Source: CADCVT01 sp035940955 (GTDB taxonomy: Bacteria > Actinomycetota > Thermoleophilia > Solirubrobacterales > Solirubrobacteraceae). From it: 64,000 bases of DNA. The notes below the pieces were generated by a model. That model was given only the letters and a program-made list of their open reading frames with translations, did no database searches and was not told where the DNA came from. A program made the translations under genes and the position numbers. Shown piece after piece: positions 15,678 through 23,682 of the stretch. The stretch lies in the NCBI GenBank assembly GCA_035940955.1, contig DASZEJ010000160.1:8281-72280 (forward strand), written 5' to 3'. How positions within the stretch are numbered: the first letter of the stretch is position 1; every line of letters begins with the position of its first letter.

Positions 15678-17735
15678 ATGCCAAAGGTCGCGCGAGTGCT
15701 GTTCGACGAGGCCCACTCCGAGGCGTGGACGATCCGCCCGGAGGTCGCGGCCGCCATCCACCCGTCCCACCCCGGCGACGCGTCGTTCGCCCGCGCCGCC
15801 GACGCGCTGCGCCTGCACGACTTCACGGTCGCCGCCCACGCCTCGGGCCCGCTCGACGCGGCCGCGCTGGCCGGCGCCGACGTCCTCGTCATCGCCCACC
15901 CGTCCGAGCCGGCGTGGGAGCGGACGGTCCCGGGCGGCTCGCCGCGGCTGGAGCGCGAGGAGCTCGACGCGATCGAGGCGTTCGTCGCCCGGGGCGGCGG
16001 GCTGATCGTGCTCGCCGAGGAGCAGCAGGCGAAGTACGGCAACAACGTCGCCGAGCTCGTCGCCCGGTTCGGCGTCGAGATCGGCAACACGGTCGTCAGC
16101 GACTACGAGCGCCACCACAGGGCGCCGAGCTGGGTGCTGGCCGAGCTGGAGGCGGCCGGCGGCGGCGCCGACCTCCTCGCGCGGGTCGGCGCGGCGTGCT
16201 TCTACCGCGCGACGACGGTCTCCGGCGGGCGCGTGCTCGCGCGGGCGCCCGCGACCTCGTCCGCTCCGGGCGAGCCGCTCGCGGTCGCGACCGAGCACGG
16301 CGCCGGGCGCGTCGTGGTGCTCGGCGACTCGGACCTCTTCGGCGACGACTGCATCGACGAGCTGGGCCACCGCGCGCTGTGGCTGAACCTGGCGTACTGG
16401 GCGGCCGGCGGCGCGTTCACCGACCGCGAGGGGCCGGCGCCGTCGCCCGCCGCGGCCGACCCCGCGTGGGCGGAGCTCAAGGCGGCGACGGACGAGCTGC
16501 GGCTGCTGCAGCAGGCGGACGGCTCGATCGCGGCCGAGCGGCGCGGGCCCGAGGTCGAGCGGCTGGTCGACGCGATGGCCGGTGCGGTCGCGCGGCTCAG
16601 GCCGCACTTCGACCACCAGGCCGACTACCTCGACGCCGTCGTGGACGACCTGCGGCAGTGGCGCGACGGCGGCTTCGAGCGGCCCGACTTCGCGCGCTCG
16701 CTCGCGCTCTTCCGGCCCGACCGGCAGCGCAGCGACGGGATCGAGCACCTCGTCGTCTTCCCCATGTACCTGCAGAACGCCTCGCGCGACACGCGGTTCG
16801 AGGCGCTGATCGTCCGCGTCCCGTGGCCGGAGTGGCTCGCGCGGCTGGAGCGCACGCGCTACGACAACCCGAAGTTCGTGCCGGTCATGTTCGTCGACCA
16901 CACCGCCGGCTACGACAGCGAGTGCGCCGTGCTCTTCCCGGAGACGGTGAGCGTCGCGGGGCGGCCGGTGAACGAGTTCGGCGGGATCTTCTGCGACCGC
17001 GAGTCCAGGCGGTTCCGCGAGCGCGTCGGCGCCGCCGTCCAGCTGCTCGGGCTCAACCTGCCGCCCGACGCCGCCGCGCTGCTGCGCTCCGAGCAGCTGT
17101 CGCTCGAGGCCTACATGCTGTGGGACCTCGTCCACGACCGCACCCACAGCCGCGGCGACCTGCCGTTCGACCCGTTCATGATCCGCCAGCGCAGCCCGTA
17201 CTGGATGTACTCCCTGGAGGAGCTGCGCTGCGACCTGACGGCCTTCGGCGAGGCGGTGCGCCTCGAGCGCGAGGGCTTCGCCTTCGCGCGGCACGTCCAG
17301 TACGCCGTGCTCTTCGACCGGCTCTTCCGCTTCCCGATCACCGGCAACCGCGTGCGCAACTACGACGGGCTCGGCGGGCAGCTGCTGTTCGCGTACCTGC
17401 ACAAGCACGGCTTCGTCCGCTGGACCGACAACCGCCTCACGATCGAGTGGGACCGCGTCGCCGACGGCGTCCAGGCGCTGCGCGCGGCGATCGAGGAGCT
17501 GTACCGCTCGGGGATCGACCGCTCGAAGGTGGCCCACTGGATGGCGGCGCACGACCTCGTGGCGACCTACGTGCCGCCCGCGACGTCCTCGCGCTGGGCC
17601 GCCGGGCGCCGGGCGTTCGAGGACGAGTCCGACCCGCGCGCGCTGATCGACCTCGTCCACGACGACGAGTTCCCGCTCTCGATGTTCTACCTGCAGCTCA
17701 AGGGCAAGCTCGACGCGGAGCCGGTGGCGGCGTGA
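15678..17735 (+). CDS. DUF6421-family protein with N-terminal amidotransferase-like fold
   Basis: 685 residues, cytoplasmic, function unknown. Residues 1 to about 240 look like a class I glutamine-amidotransferase/ThuA-type alpha/beta domain (FVARGGGLIVLAEEQQAKYG, VVVLGDSDLFGDDC) without an obvious catalytic Cys. Residues about 270-680 are the large DUF6421 region, rich in conserved aromatic and acidic motifs (HLVVFPMYLQNASRDTRFEA, LWDLVHDRTHSRGDLPFDPF). HDRTHSRG is His- and Asp-rich and could bind metal. As I recall, in Streptomyces the same family sits beside an Lrp regulator, an SDR and a threonine-aldolase-like enzyme, the same order as here. The ATG is 8 nt behind TACCCT. The gene end overlaps a ladder of minicistrons leading to the SDR. 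Confidence 0.8.
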   Translation: MPKVARVLFDEAHSEAWTIRPEVAAAIHPSHPGDASFARAADALRLHDFTVAAHASGPLDAAALAGADVLVIAHPSEPAWERTVPGGSPRLEREELDAIEAFVARGGGLIVLAEEQQAKYGNNVAELVARFGVEIGNTVVSDYERHHRAPSWVLAELEAAGGGADLLARVGAACFYRATTVSGGRVLARAPATSSAPGEPLAVATEHGAGRVVVLGDSDLFGDDCIDELGHRALWLNLAYWAAGGAFTDREGPAPSPAAADPAWAELKAATDELRLLQQADGSIAAERRGPEVERLVDAMAGAVARLRPHFDHQADYLDAVVDDLRQWRDGGFERPDFARSLALFRPDRQRSDGIEHLVVFPMYLQNASRDTRFEALIVRVPWPEWLARLERTRYDNPKFVPVMFVDHTAGYDSECAVLFPETVSVAGRPVNEFGGIFCDRESRRFRERVGAAVQLLGLNLPPDAAALLRSEQLSLEAYMLWDLVHDRTHSRGDLPFDPFMIRQRSPYWMYSLEELRCDLTAFGEAVRLEREGFAFARHVQYAVLFDRLFRFPITGNRVRNYDGLGGQLLFAYLHKHGFVRWTDNRLTIEWDRVADGVQALRAAIEELYRSGIDRSKVAHWMAAHDLVATYVPPATSSRWAAGRRAFEDESDPRALIDLVHDDEFPLSMFYLQLKGKLDAEPVAA

Positions 17736-17831
17736 GGGGCGGCGCCGAGCGGAGGGTCGCGGCGTGAGCGCGGCGAGCCAGCGGAGGGTCGCGGCGTGAG
17801 GTCGGCGCGCGAGCGGAGGGTCGCGGCGTGA
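17732..17831 (+). repeat. Three tandem 11-codon minicistrons on a 32-bp repeat, each with SD and GTGA junction
   Basis: AGCGGAGGGTCGCGGCGTGA occurs three times, at 17748-17767, 17780-17799 and 17812-17831, exactly 32 bp apart. Each copy holds GGAGGG, 7 nt, then GTGA. The four GTGA junctions (17732, 17764, 17796, 17828) overlap one stop with the next start. They delimit reading frames MRGGAERRVAA, MSAASQRRVAA and MRSARERRVAA, each ending at the next junction. The last junction starts the SDR. Because 32 is not a multiple of 3, every unit shifts frame by one, so a ribosome would have to terminate and restart at each step. The repeat appears to derive from the end of the DUF6421 gene (PVAA stop). 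Confidence 0.75.
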
Positions 17832-18481
17832 TCGTCGTCGCCGGCGCCGGCGGGTCGCTCGGGCCGTACGTCGCGCGCGCGCTCGACGACGCGGGGCACG
17901 ACCTGTGCTGCTGCGACGCCGACAGGTCGCGGCTCGAGGGGCTGCCCGGCGAGCTGCACGCCGTCGACCTGCTCGACGAGGCCGCCACGCGCGACTGGGC
18001 CGCGTCGCTGGAGGGCGTCACCGGCGTGGTGCACCTCGTCGGCGGCTGGCGCGGCGGCACGCCGCTGCCCGAGGCGCCGCTCGAGGACTGGGCGCTGCTG
18101 CACGACCTGCTCGTCCGGACCGTGCAGCACACGACCCGCGCGTTCGCCCCCGCGCTCAAGGCGGCGGGCGAGCGCGGGCGGTTCGTGATCGTGTCCTCCA
18201 GGCAGGCGCAGGCGCCGACGAGCACCAACGCCGCCTACGCCGCCGCGAAGGCCGCCGCCGAGGCGTGGACGCTCGCCTACGCCGACGAGCTCGCCCAGAC
18301 GCGCGGGACTGCGAACATCCTCGTCGTGAACGCGATCGTGACCGACGAGATGCGCGCGGCGAACCCGGACAAGGAGTACCGCACGTTCACTCACGCTCGC
18401 GACATGGCGGGCGCGCTGGCGTGGCTGGTCTCCGACGCCTCGGCCGCGATGAACGGCCAGCGGCTCTCGCTGCACGGATGA
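17828..18481 (+). CDS. Short-chain dehydrogenase/reductase (SDR)
   Basis: NAD(P)-dependent oxidoreductase of 217 residues, shorter than the usual 250. The Rossmann loop is GAGGSLGPYVARAL, and NxxG-type strand VVHLVGGW follows. The catalytic Ser lies in VIVSSRQAQ and the Tyr-x3-Lys in AAYAAAKAAAEAW, so the enzyme should be active. Its GTG is the last step of the minicistron ladder, and its TGA overlaps the ATG of the threonine-aldolase-like gene, so expression is coupled on both sides. Together with DUF6421 and the PLP enzyme it probably acts on one amino-acid-derived metabolite, which is an inference from gene order. Confidence 0.88.
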   Translation: MIVVAGAGGSLGPYVARALDDAGHDLCCCDADRSRLEGLPGELHAVDLLDEAATRDWAASLEGVTGVVHLVGGWRGGTPLPEAPLEDWALLHDLLVRTVQHTTRAFAPALKAAGERGRFVIVSSRQAQAPTSTNAAYAAAKAAAEAWTLAYADELAQTRGTANILVVNAIVTDEMRAANPDKEYRTFTHARDMAGALAWLVSDASAAMNGQRLSLHG

Positions 18482-19536
18482 GCCACGGCGAGGGAGGCGG
18501 CGCCGCCGGCGGCGACGGCGGCGAGCTGGTGCGCCGGCGCGGGTTCGGCTCCGACAACCACGCCGGGGCGCTGCCCGAGGTGCTCGACGCGCTCGCCGCC
18601 GTCAACGACGGGCACGCCGAGTCCTACGGCCACGACCCGTACACCCGCAGCGTCGAGCAGCGCCTGGAGGCCGAGTTCGGCGCCGGGGCCCGCGCGTTCT
18701 TCGTCTTCAACGGCACCGGGGCGAACGTCGTCGCGCTGCGCGCGATGTGCCGCCCGTGGGAGGGCGTGGTCTGCGCCAGCACCGCCCACCTCAACGTCGA
18801 CGAGGGCGGCGCGCCCGAGCGCATGGGCGGGCTCAAGCTGCTGACCGTCCCCACGCCCGACGGCAAGCTGACGCCCGACCTCGTCGCGACCCGCCTCGTG
18901 CGCTTCGGCGACGAGCACGCCGTCCAGCCGCGCGTCGTCTCGATCACCCAGAGCACCGAGATGGGCACGCTCTACGCGCCCGCGGAGATCGCCGCGCTCG
19001 CCGCCCAGGCGCACGAGCACGGCCTGCTGCTGCACGTCGACGGCTCGCGCCTGACGAACGCCGCCGCGGCCCTCGGCGTGCCGCTCGGCGAGGCCGCCGG
19101 CGCCGCCGACGCGATCTCGTTCGGCGGCACGAAGGCGGGGCTCATCTTCGGCGAGGCGGTGGTCCTGCGCCGCCCCGACCTCGCCGCCGCCGCACCGTAC
19201 CTGCGCAAGCAGTCGATGCAGCTCGCGTCGAAGATGCGGTTCGTGGCCGCCCAGTTCGAGGCGCTGCTCGAGGGCGAGCGCTGGCGCACCGCGGCGACCC
19301 ACGCGAACGCGATGGCCCGGCGCCTGGCCGACCAGGTCGCCGGCGCCGCCGAGATCACCCAGCCAGTCGAGGTCAACGCCGTCTTCGCGATCCTCCCGCC
19401 CGAGCGCGCCGAGAAGCTGCGCGAGGACTGGTTCTTCTACACCTGGGACGAGGCCACCGGAGAGGTGCGGTGGATGTGCGCCTGGGACACCACGGAGGAG
19501 GACGTGGACGCGTTCGCGGCGGCAGTCCGTGGCTAG
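18478..19536 (+). CDS. Threonine aldolase-like PLP enzyme (beta-eliminating lyase family)
   Basis: 352-residue fold-type I PLP protein. Visible are the cofactor segment FNGTGANVVALRAMCRP, the aspartate in LLLHVDGSRLTNAAAALG and the Schiff-base lysine in SFGGTKAGLIFGEA, all as in low-specificity L-threonine aldolases, which split beta-hydroxy amino acids into glycine and an aldehyde. The first 17 residues are Gly-rich filler. The ATG overlaps the SDR stop as ATGA. Substrate may differ from threonine, since the neighbours (DUF6421, SDR, Lrp) form a conserved set with no known pathway. Its stop overlaps the next small gene by 8 nt. Confidence 0.88.
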   Translation: MSHGEGGGAAGGDGGELVRRRGFGSDNHAGALPEVLDALAAVNDGHAESYGHDPYTRSVEQRLEAEFGAGARAFFVFNGTGANVVALRAMCRPWEGVVCASTAHLNVDEGGAPERMGGLKLLTVPTPDGKLTPDLVATRLVRFGDEHAVQPRVVSITQSTEMGTLYAPAEIAALAAQAHEHGLLLHVDGSRLTNAAAALGVPLGEAAGAADAISFGGTKAGLIFGEAVVLRRPDLAAAAPYLRKQSMQLASKMRFVAAQFEALLEGERWRTAATHANAMARRLADQVAGAAEITQPVEVNAVFAILPPERAEKLREDWFFYTWDEATGEVRWMCAWDTTEEDVDAFAAAVRG

Positions 19537-19855
19537 GTCGCGCGTCCCCCTTCCCCGCGGCGTGCCCGCCGACTTCGAGGTGTTCGTCAACGGCGTCCCC
19601 CAGCGGCGCGGCGCCGACTACCGCGTCGAGGGCCGGACGCTCCTCTTCGACCGCGAGCTGAAGAAGGAGGGCCGCCTCGGCCTGTGGCGCTGGTTTCTCG
19701 GCGCCTGGGGGATCGGCACCTACCGGCAGAACGACTCGGTCGACGTCCGCTACGAGGCCGGCGGGCAGCCCCGCGTTTTGGAGGGGCTCGAGATCGAGCC
19801 GGTCCCGGACGCCGCCGCGCAACGCGACGTGCGCGAGAGAACCGGCGGGGTTTAG
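19529..19855 (+). CDS. Conserved hypothetical protein, 108 aa
   Basis: No function known. GTG at 19529 overlaps the aldolase stop, which makes it the fourth gene of the DUF6421 unit. Residues 9-75 read as a compact beta-domain (FEVFVNGVPQRRGADYRV, LGLWRWFLGAWGIGTYRQND) with many aromatics; I recall similar small actinobacterial proteins without assigned role. The tail is polar. No TM segment is certain, though WRWFLGAWGIG could touch a membrane. It may simply be co-transcribed. Confidence 0.7.
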   Translation: MARSRVPLPRGVPADFEVFVNGVPQRRGADYRVEGRTLLFDRELKKEGRLGLWRWFLGAWGIGTYRQNDSVDVRYEAGGQPRVLEGLEIEPVPDAAAQRDVRERTGGV

Positions 19856-19888
19856 CCGGAGGGCCCGCCGAGCATCCTTCGTCCACCC

Positions 19889-20173
19889 ATGTTCGACCCG
19901 ACCTCCGAGGACCTCTCCCGCCGCGGCCGCGCGCACACCCGCCTGCGGGAGCTGCTCGACGCCCGCGGCCCCGCGCTGCTGCACGCCGCCGAGCGCGAGC
20001 AGCTCGTCGACGCCGCCGACGCGCTGCTGTTCAACGAGGCCGACGCGCTCGAGCGCCGCGACGCCGCGCTCGACCTGCTCGACGACCTGGTCGACTCGGG
20101 CCGCTGGGAGCCCGCGGCGGCGAACGCCGTCGCGCAGGCGCTGCGCGCCTGCGGGCAGACGATCGCTCGCTAG
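19889..20173 (+). CDS. Small helical hypothetical protein, 94 aa
   Basis: Unknown function. Entirely alpha-helical by composition, with Leu/Ala heptads and strong charge (LRELLDARGPALLHAAEREQ, ALDLLDDLVDSGRW). The ATG follows CATCCT by 12 nt. Its TAG overlaps the stop of metF on the other strand in the shared tetranucleotide CTAG (20170-20173). No domain recognised. Confidence 0.65.
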   Translation: MFDPTSEDLSRRGRAHTRLRELLDARGPALLHAAEREQLVDAADALLFNEADALERRDAALDLLDDLVDSGRWEPAAANAVAQALRACGQTIAR

Positions 20174-21093
20174 CCGACCGCCAGCGTCGCCTCGCCCAGC
20201 CCGGTCCGCTCGTCCCAGGGCCGCATGAGCTTCAACGCGCTGAGGATCGCGCGCGTCGCGGGCGAGCGGTTCAGCGTGTAGAAGTGGATGCCGGGCGCGC
20301 CGCCGCGCAGGAGCTCGGCGCACTGCAGGGTCGCGAACGCCACGCCGAGGTCGCGGACCGCGTCGGGCTGCTCGGCCCGCGCCTCCAGCGCCGTGCGCAG
20401 GCCGGCGGGGATGTCCGACCCGCACAGGCCGGTGATCCGCGTGATCTGCTTGACGTCCAGGATCGGCATGACGCCGGGGATGATCGGCACGTCGATCCCG
20501 ATCGCCCGCGCGCGCTCGACGAAGTCGAAGTACACGGCGTTGTCGAAGAACAGCTGGGTGATGAGGAACCGCGCGCCGGCTTCGACCTTCTCCTTGAGGT
20601 ACCGCAGGTCGGCCTCGGCGCTCGTGGCGTGGATGTGCGTCTCGGGGAAGCACGCGGCGCCGATCGCGAAGTGGGCGTAGTCGGCGCCGATCAGCTCGAC
20701 CAGCTCGCGCGAGTACTCGAGGCCGCCCTCGGTCTTCGTCCACTCCTCCTGGCCCGCGGGCGGGTCGCCGCGCAGCGCCAGGACGTTGTCGAACCCCGCG
20801 TCGCGCATCTCGTCGAGCGTCGCCCGCAGGTCGTCCACCGTCGCCCCGACGCACGTGAGGTGCGCCATCGCCTCCAGGCCGTACTCGTCGTGGATCCGCT
20901 TGACGATCTCGATCGTCTTCGAGCGGGTCGAGCCGCCCGCGCCGTAGGTGACCGAGACGAACGCCGGCTCCAGGCGGCGCAGCTCGCGCAGCGCGGCCTC
21001 GAGGTTGCGCTCGCCCTCGGGCGTCTTCGGCGGGAAGAACTCGAACGAGAAGACGGGCTCGTCGCTGACGGCGAGCAGCTCGTCGATGCGCAT
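20170..21093 (-). CDS. metF: Methylenetetrahydrofolate reductase
   Basis: FAD enzyme that reduces 5,10-methylene-THF to 5-methyl-THF for methionine synthesis. At 307 residues it is the full bacterial catalytic domain: VFSFEFFPPKTPEGERNLE with the active-site Glu in FEFFPPK, AHLTCVGAT, DNVLALRGDPP with the folate-binding Asp, and the C-terminal GVMPILDVKQI and GIHFYTLNRS segments. I chose ATG at 21093; the gene begins 3 nt after the stop of the MBL gene, so the two may be co-transcribed. No other methionine gene is in the window. Confidence 0.93.
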   Translation of the reverse strand: MRIDELLAVSDEPVFSFEFFPPKTPEGERNLEAALRELRRLEPAFVSVTYGAGGSTRSKTIEIVKRIHDEYGLEAMAHLTCVGATVDDLRATLDEMRDAGFDNVLALRGDPPAGQEEWTKTEGGLEYSRELVELIGADYAHFAIGAACFPETHIHATSAEADLRYLKEKVEAGARFLITQLFFDNAVYFDFVERARAIGIDVPIIPGVMPILDVKQITRITGLCGSDIPAGLRTALEARAEQPDAVRDLGVAFATLQCAELLRGGAPGIHFYTLNRSPATRAILSALKLMRPWDERTGLGEATLAVG

Positions 21094-21095
21094 CG

Positions 21096-22097
21096 TCACA
21101 GCGTAGTCCAGCGCTCCGGGCGCCCCGGGATCCGCCTTGCGCGGCCCTCGCGCTCCAGGTGCACCAGGTACGTCAGCGTCTCGCTCAGCCACCAGTTCGC
21201 GGTCGCCGGGGTGACCGGCTGGCCATAGACGAGCGGGACCGCCTCGAACGCGGTGAGCGGCCCGGCGCCGTCGCCGACGACCTCGAGCACGCGGGCGATC
21301 CGCTCGCGGACCGCGACCCGGTTGGCCTCCACGTGCGCGTGCACGTCGGTGAACGTGCGGCCGTGGCCGGGCAGGCACAGGCGGGCGTCGAGCGCGTCGA
21401 CCACGTCGAGCGAGCGCAGGAACTCGCCGGCCGGGTCGGGCGTGTGGCCGAAGTCGTAGTAGAGCGAGACGCGGCCGAGCAGGTGGTCGCCGGAGATCAG
21501 CAGCCGCCGGTCGGGCTGGAAGAGGCAGACGTGCGAGGGCGCGTGGCCGGGCGTCTCGTGGACGGTCCAGGGGCCGAGGTCGGTGTCGACGACGACGCCG
21601 GGGACGAGCTCGCGGTCGGGCGGGACGAGCCCGGCGATCCCGATGCCGGTGCCGCGCTGGGACTCCTGGTAGGCGCGCAGCGGCTCCTCCGGCACGCCGC
21701 TCTGCAGCGCGACCTCGATCCGGCGCTCGAGCGCGGCGTCGTAGTCGGTCGCGGCCAGCCGGACGTGCTCGTAGGCGGGGTGGATCCACAGCTCGCAGCC
21801 GGTGCGCTCGACGATCGTGGCCGCCTCGCCGTAGTGGTCTGAGTGGGCGTGCGTGCAGACGAGCAGCCGGACGTGGTCGAGCTTCAGGCCCACCTGCTCG
21901 AGCGCCCGCTCCAGGTGGCCCATCGACCCGGGCTCGTGCATGCCGGTGTCGACCAGCACGATGCCGTCGCCGGCGGCCAGCGCCCACGCGTTGCAGTGCG
22001 GCACGCCGGGCCACGGCAGCGGCAGGCGCAGGCGCCAGACGCCGGGCAGCACCCGCTCGCCCCGCCCGACCTCGCGCCTGCGCCGTGCCTCCGCCAT
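21096..22097 (-). CDS. Metallo-beta-lactamase fold hydrolase
   Basis: 333 residues. The zinc-binding motif is THAHSDHYGEA (HxHxDH), with further ligands His in ETPGHAPSH, Asp in LISGDHLLG and His in CLPGHGRTF. The C-terminal 80 residues, with TANWWLSETLTYLVHLEREG, form the winged-helix-like extension seen in LACTB2/glyoxalase II-like hydrolases acting on thioesters or RNA. The ATG lies 7 nt behind TAGCGT on a palindrome shared with the divergent SnoaL-MBL gene. Two MBL proteins thus face each other across 24 bp, and the pair may share a substrate family. The exact substrate is unknown. Confidence 0.87.
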   Translation of the reverse strand: MAEARRRREVGRGERVLPGVWRLRLPLPWPGVPHCNAWALAAGDGIVLVDTGMHEPGSMGHLERALEQVGLKLDHVRLLVCTHAHSDHYGEAATIVERTGCELWIHPAYEHVRLAATDYDAALERRIEVALQSGVPEEPLRAYQESQRGTGIGIAGLVPPDRELVPGVVVDTDLGPWTVHETPGHAPSHVCLFQPDRRLLISGDHLLGRVSLYYDFGHTPDPAGEFLRSLDVVDALDARLCLPGHGRTFTDVHAHVEANRVAVRERIARVLEVVGDGAGPLTAFEAVPLVYGQPVTPATANWWLSETLTYLVHLEREGRARRIPGRPERWTTL

Positions 22098-22121
22098 GCC
22101 CCTGACGCTAGCGTTCGCACC
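22098..22121. promoter_or_regulatory. Mirror-image divergent promoter on one palindromic -10
   Basis: ACGCTAGCGT at 22105-22114 is a perfect palindrome. It supplies TAGCGT in both directions, each exactly 7 nt from its ATG (22122 rightwards, 22097 leftwards). The whole intergenic region is 24 bp and fully symmetric in spacing. Confidence 0.55.
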
Positions 22122-23327
22122 ATGGCCGGCACGTCCACGTCCTCCACCGCCGCCGAGCTGATGCGCGAGTACTTCGCGAGCATCGGCCGGGACCCCGAAG
22201 CGCAGCGCAGGTGGTACGCCGACGACGCGCGGGTGACGCTCGCCGGCGCGATCGAGGACGGCGGGAAGGCGGAGGTCGTCGCGTTCTTCGACGGCCTGTA
22301 CGCAGCGTTCCCCGACCTGCGGATGGAGGCGCTGGAGGTGGTCGGCGAGGGCGACACGGTCGCCGTCCACTGGCGCCTGCGCGGCACGTTCGCCGGGCCG
22401 GAGCGGTTCAACGGCATCGAGCCGACCGGGGCGCGGCTCGACCTGCGCGGGGTCGACGTCATCACCGTCCGCGACGGGCGGATCGTCCGCAACGACGCCT
22501 ACACCGACAACATGGCGATCGCCCGCCAGCTCGGGATGATGCCGCCGCTCCAGTCGCCGGCCGAGCAGCGGATGACCGCGGCGTTCAACGCGCGGACGTC
22601 GCTCGCGCGCCGGCTGCTGACGCCGCACGGCGACCCCGAGGAGGTCGCCGACGGCGTGTGGCGCGTGCAGGGCCAGCCCGGCCGGTGCAACGTCTACCTC
22701 GTGCGCGACGGCGACGGCGTGCTGATGTTCGACGCGGGCGCGCGCACCATGCGCGGCGCGGTCGCGGCGGCCGCCGCGCGGCTCGGCGGGCTGACGCGGA
22801 TCGTCCTCGGCCACGGCCACACCGACCACCGCGGCACCGCGCCGGCGTTCGACGTGCCGGTGCTCTGCCACCCGGACGAGGTCGTCGACGCCGAGGGCTC
22901 GGGCGGCTGGCGCTACTGGGACCGCGACCTGTCGTTCCTGCCGCCGCCGCAGCGCCAGCTGCACAAGCTCTTCCACGCGCGGATGTGGGACGGCGGGCCG
23001 GTGAAGGTCGCGGGGACGGTCAGCGAGGGCGACGACGTGGCGGGCTTCGAGGTCGTCCACCTGCCCGGCCACGCGCCGGGGATGATCGCGCTGTGGCGCG
23101 CGTCGGACCGGGTCGCCCTGAGCACCGACGCGTTCTACGTGCTCGACATGTGGGGCCGCGACACCGAGCCGCACCTGCCGCTCCCGGGCTACAACCACGA
23201 CCACGAGCAGGCGCGCGCGTCGCTGCGCAAGCTCGCCGCGCTGGACCCCGCCGCCTGCCACCCCGGCCACGCGAACGCGCTGACCGGCGACGTCCGCGCG
23301 CGGCTCGAGCGGGCGGCGGCGGAGTAG
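22122..23327 (+). CDS. SnoaL-like polyketide cyclase / metallo-beta-lactamase fusion
   Basis: 401 residues with two domains. Residues about 5-135 are a SnoaL-like (NTF2-fold) ester cyclase: YFASIGRDPEAQRRWYADDA, VVAFFDGLYAAFPDLRME, GVDVITVRDGRIVRND. Residues about 175-400 are an MBL hydrolase: RCNVYLVRDGDGVLMFDAGA, then the zinc motif GHGHTDHRGTAPAF (HxHTDH), His in HLPGHAPGMIAL, Asp in LSTDAFYVLDMW and His in CHPGHANAL. The two folds are usually separate proteins, and the join suggests isomerisation or cyclisation coupled to hydrolysis. Both domains look intact. The ATG is 7 nt behind TAGCGT. Confidence 0.82.
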   Translation: MAGTSTSSTAAELMREYFASIGRDPEAQRRWYADDARVTLAGAIEDGGKAEVVAFFDGLYAAFPDLRMEALEVVGEGDTVAVHWRLRGTFAGPERFNGIEPTGARLDLRGVDVITVRDGRIVRNDAYTDNMAIARQLGMMPPLQSPAEQRMTAAFNARTSLARRLLTPHGDPEEVADGVWRVQGQPGRCNVYLVRDGDGVLMFDAGARTMRGAVAAAAARLGGLTRIVLGHGHTDHRGTAPAFDVPVLCHPDEVVDAEGSGGWRYWDRDLSFLPPPQRQLHKLFHARMWDGGPVKVAGTVSEGDDVAGFEVVHLPGHAPGMIALWRASDRVALSTDAFYVLDMWGRDTEPHLPLPGYNHDHEQARASLRKLAALDPAACHPGHANALTGDVRARLERAAAE

Positions 23328-23331
23328 CGCG

Positions 23332-23682
23332 TTGGGGCGCCGCAGCCGGCAGCGGTCGGGCGAGAAGCTCTCCGCCCCCGCGAGCACCTACGCGTCGGCC
23401 GGCATGACGCTCGTCCTGCGCGGGTCGCTGACGCCGGCCGCGCGGCGCGAGTACGCGGCGCTGCGGGCGGGCGGCGGCGCGCGCGAGGACGCCTGGCACC
23501 GCGCGGTCGAGCTGCTGTTCGAGCGGCTCGCCGTGAGCTGGACGGTCGAGGGCGTCGAGTGGTCGTCGCAGAGGGAGCTGCTGGCGCGGTTCCGGGCCGC
23601 GTCGGCGGACGAGCGCGCGTGGGTGCGCGACGCGCTGCGGCAGCACGTCGCCGAGTGGTTCCCCGACGTCGAGGCGCCGTGA
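23332..23682 (+). CDS. Hypothetical protein, 116 aa, TTG start
   Basis: Unknown. The TTG at 23332 is preceded by GGAG at 8 nt; an ATG at 23404 would drop the segment EKLSAPASTYASAG that reads as part of the fold, so I prefer TTG. The rest is a mixed alpha/beta domain with helices rich in Arg, Glu and Trp (AWHRAVELLFERLAVSWTVE, WVRDALRQHVAEWFPDVEAP). No TM. Its stop overlaps the GTG of the aminotransferase, and the SnoaL-MBL stop is 4 nt upstream, so it belongs to the same unit. Confidence 0.65.
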   Translation: MGRRSRQRSGEKLSAPASTYASAGMTLVLRGSLTPAARREYAALRAGGGAREDAWHRAVELLFERLAVSWTVEGVEWSSQRELLARFRAASADERAWVRDALRQHVAEWFPDVEAP

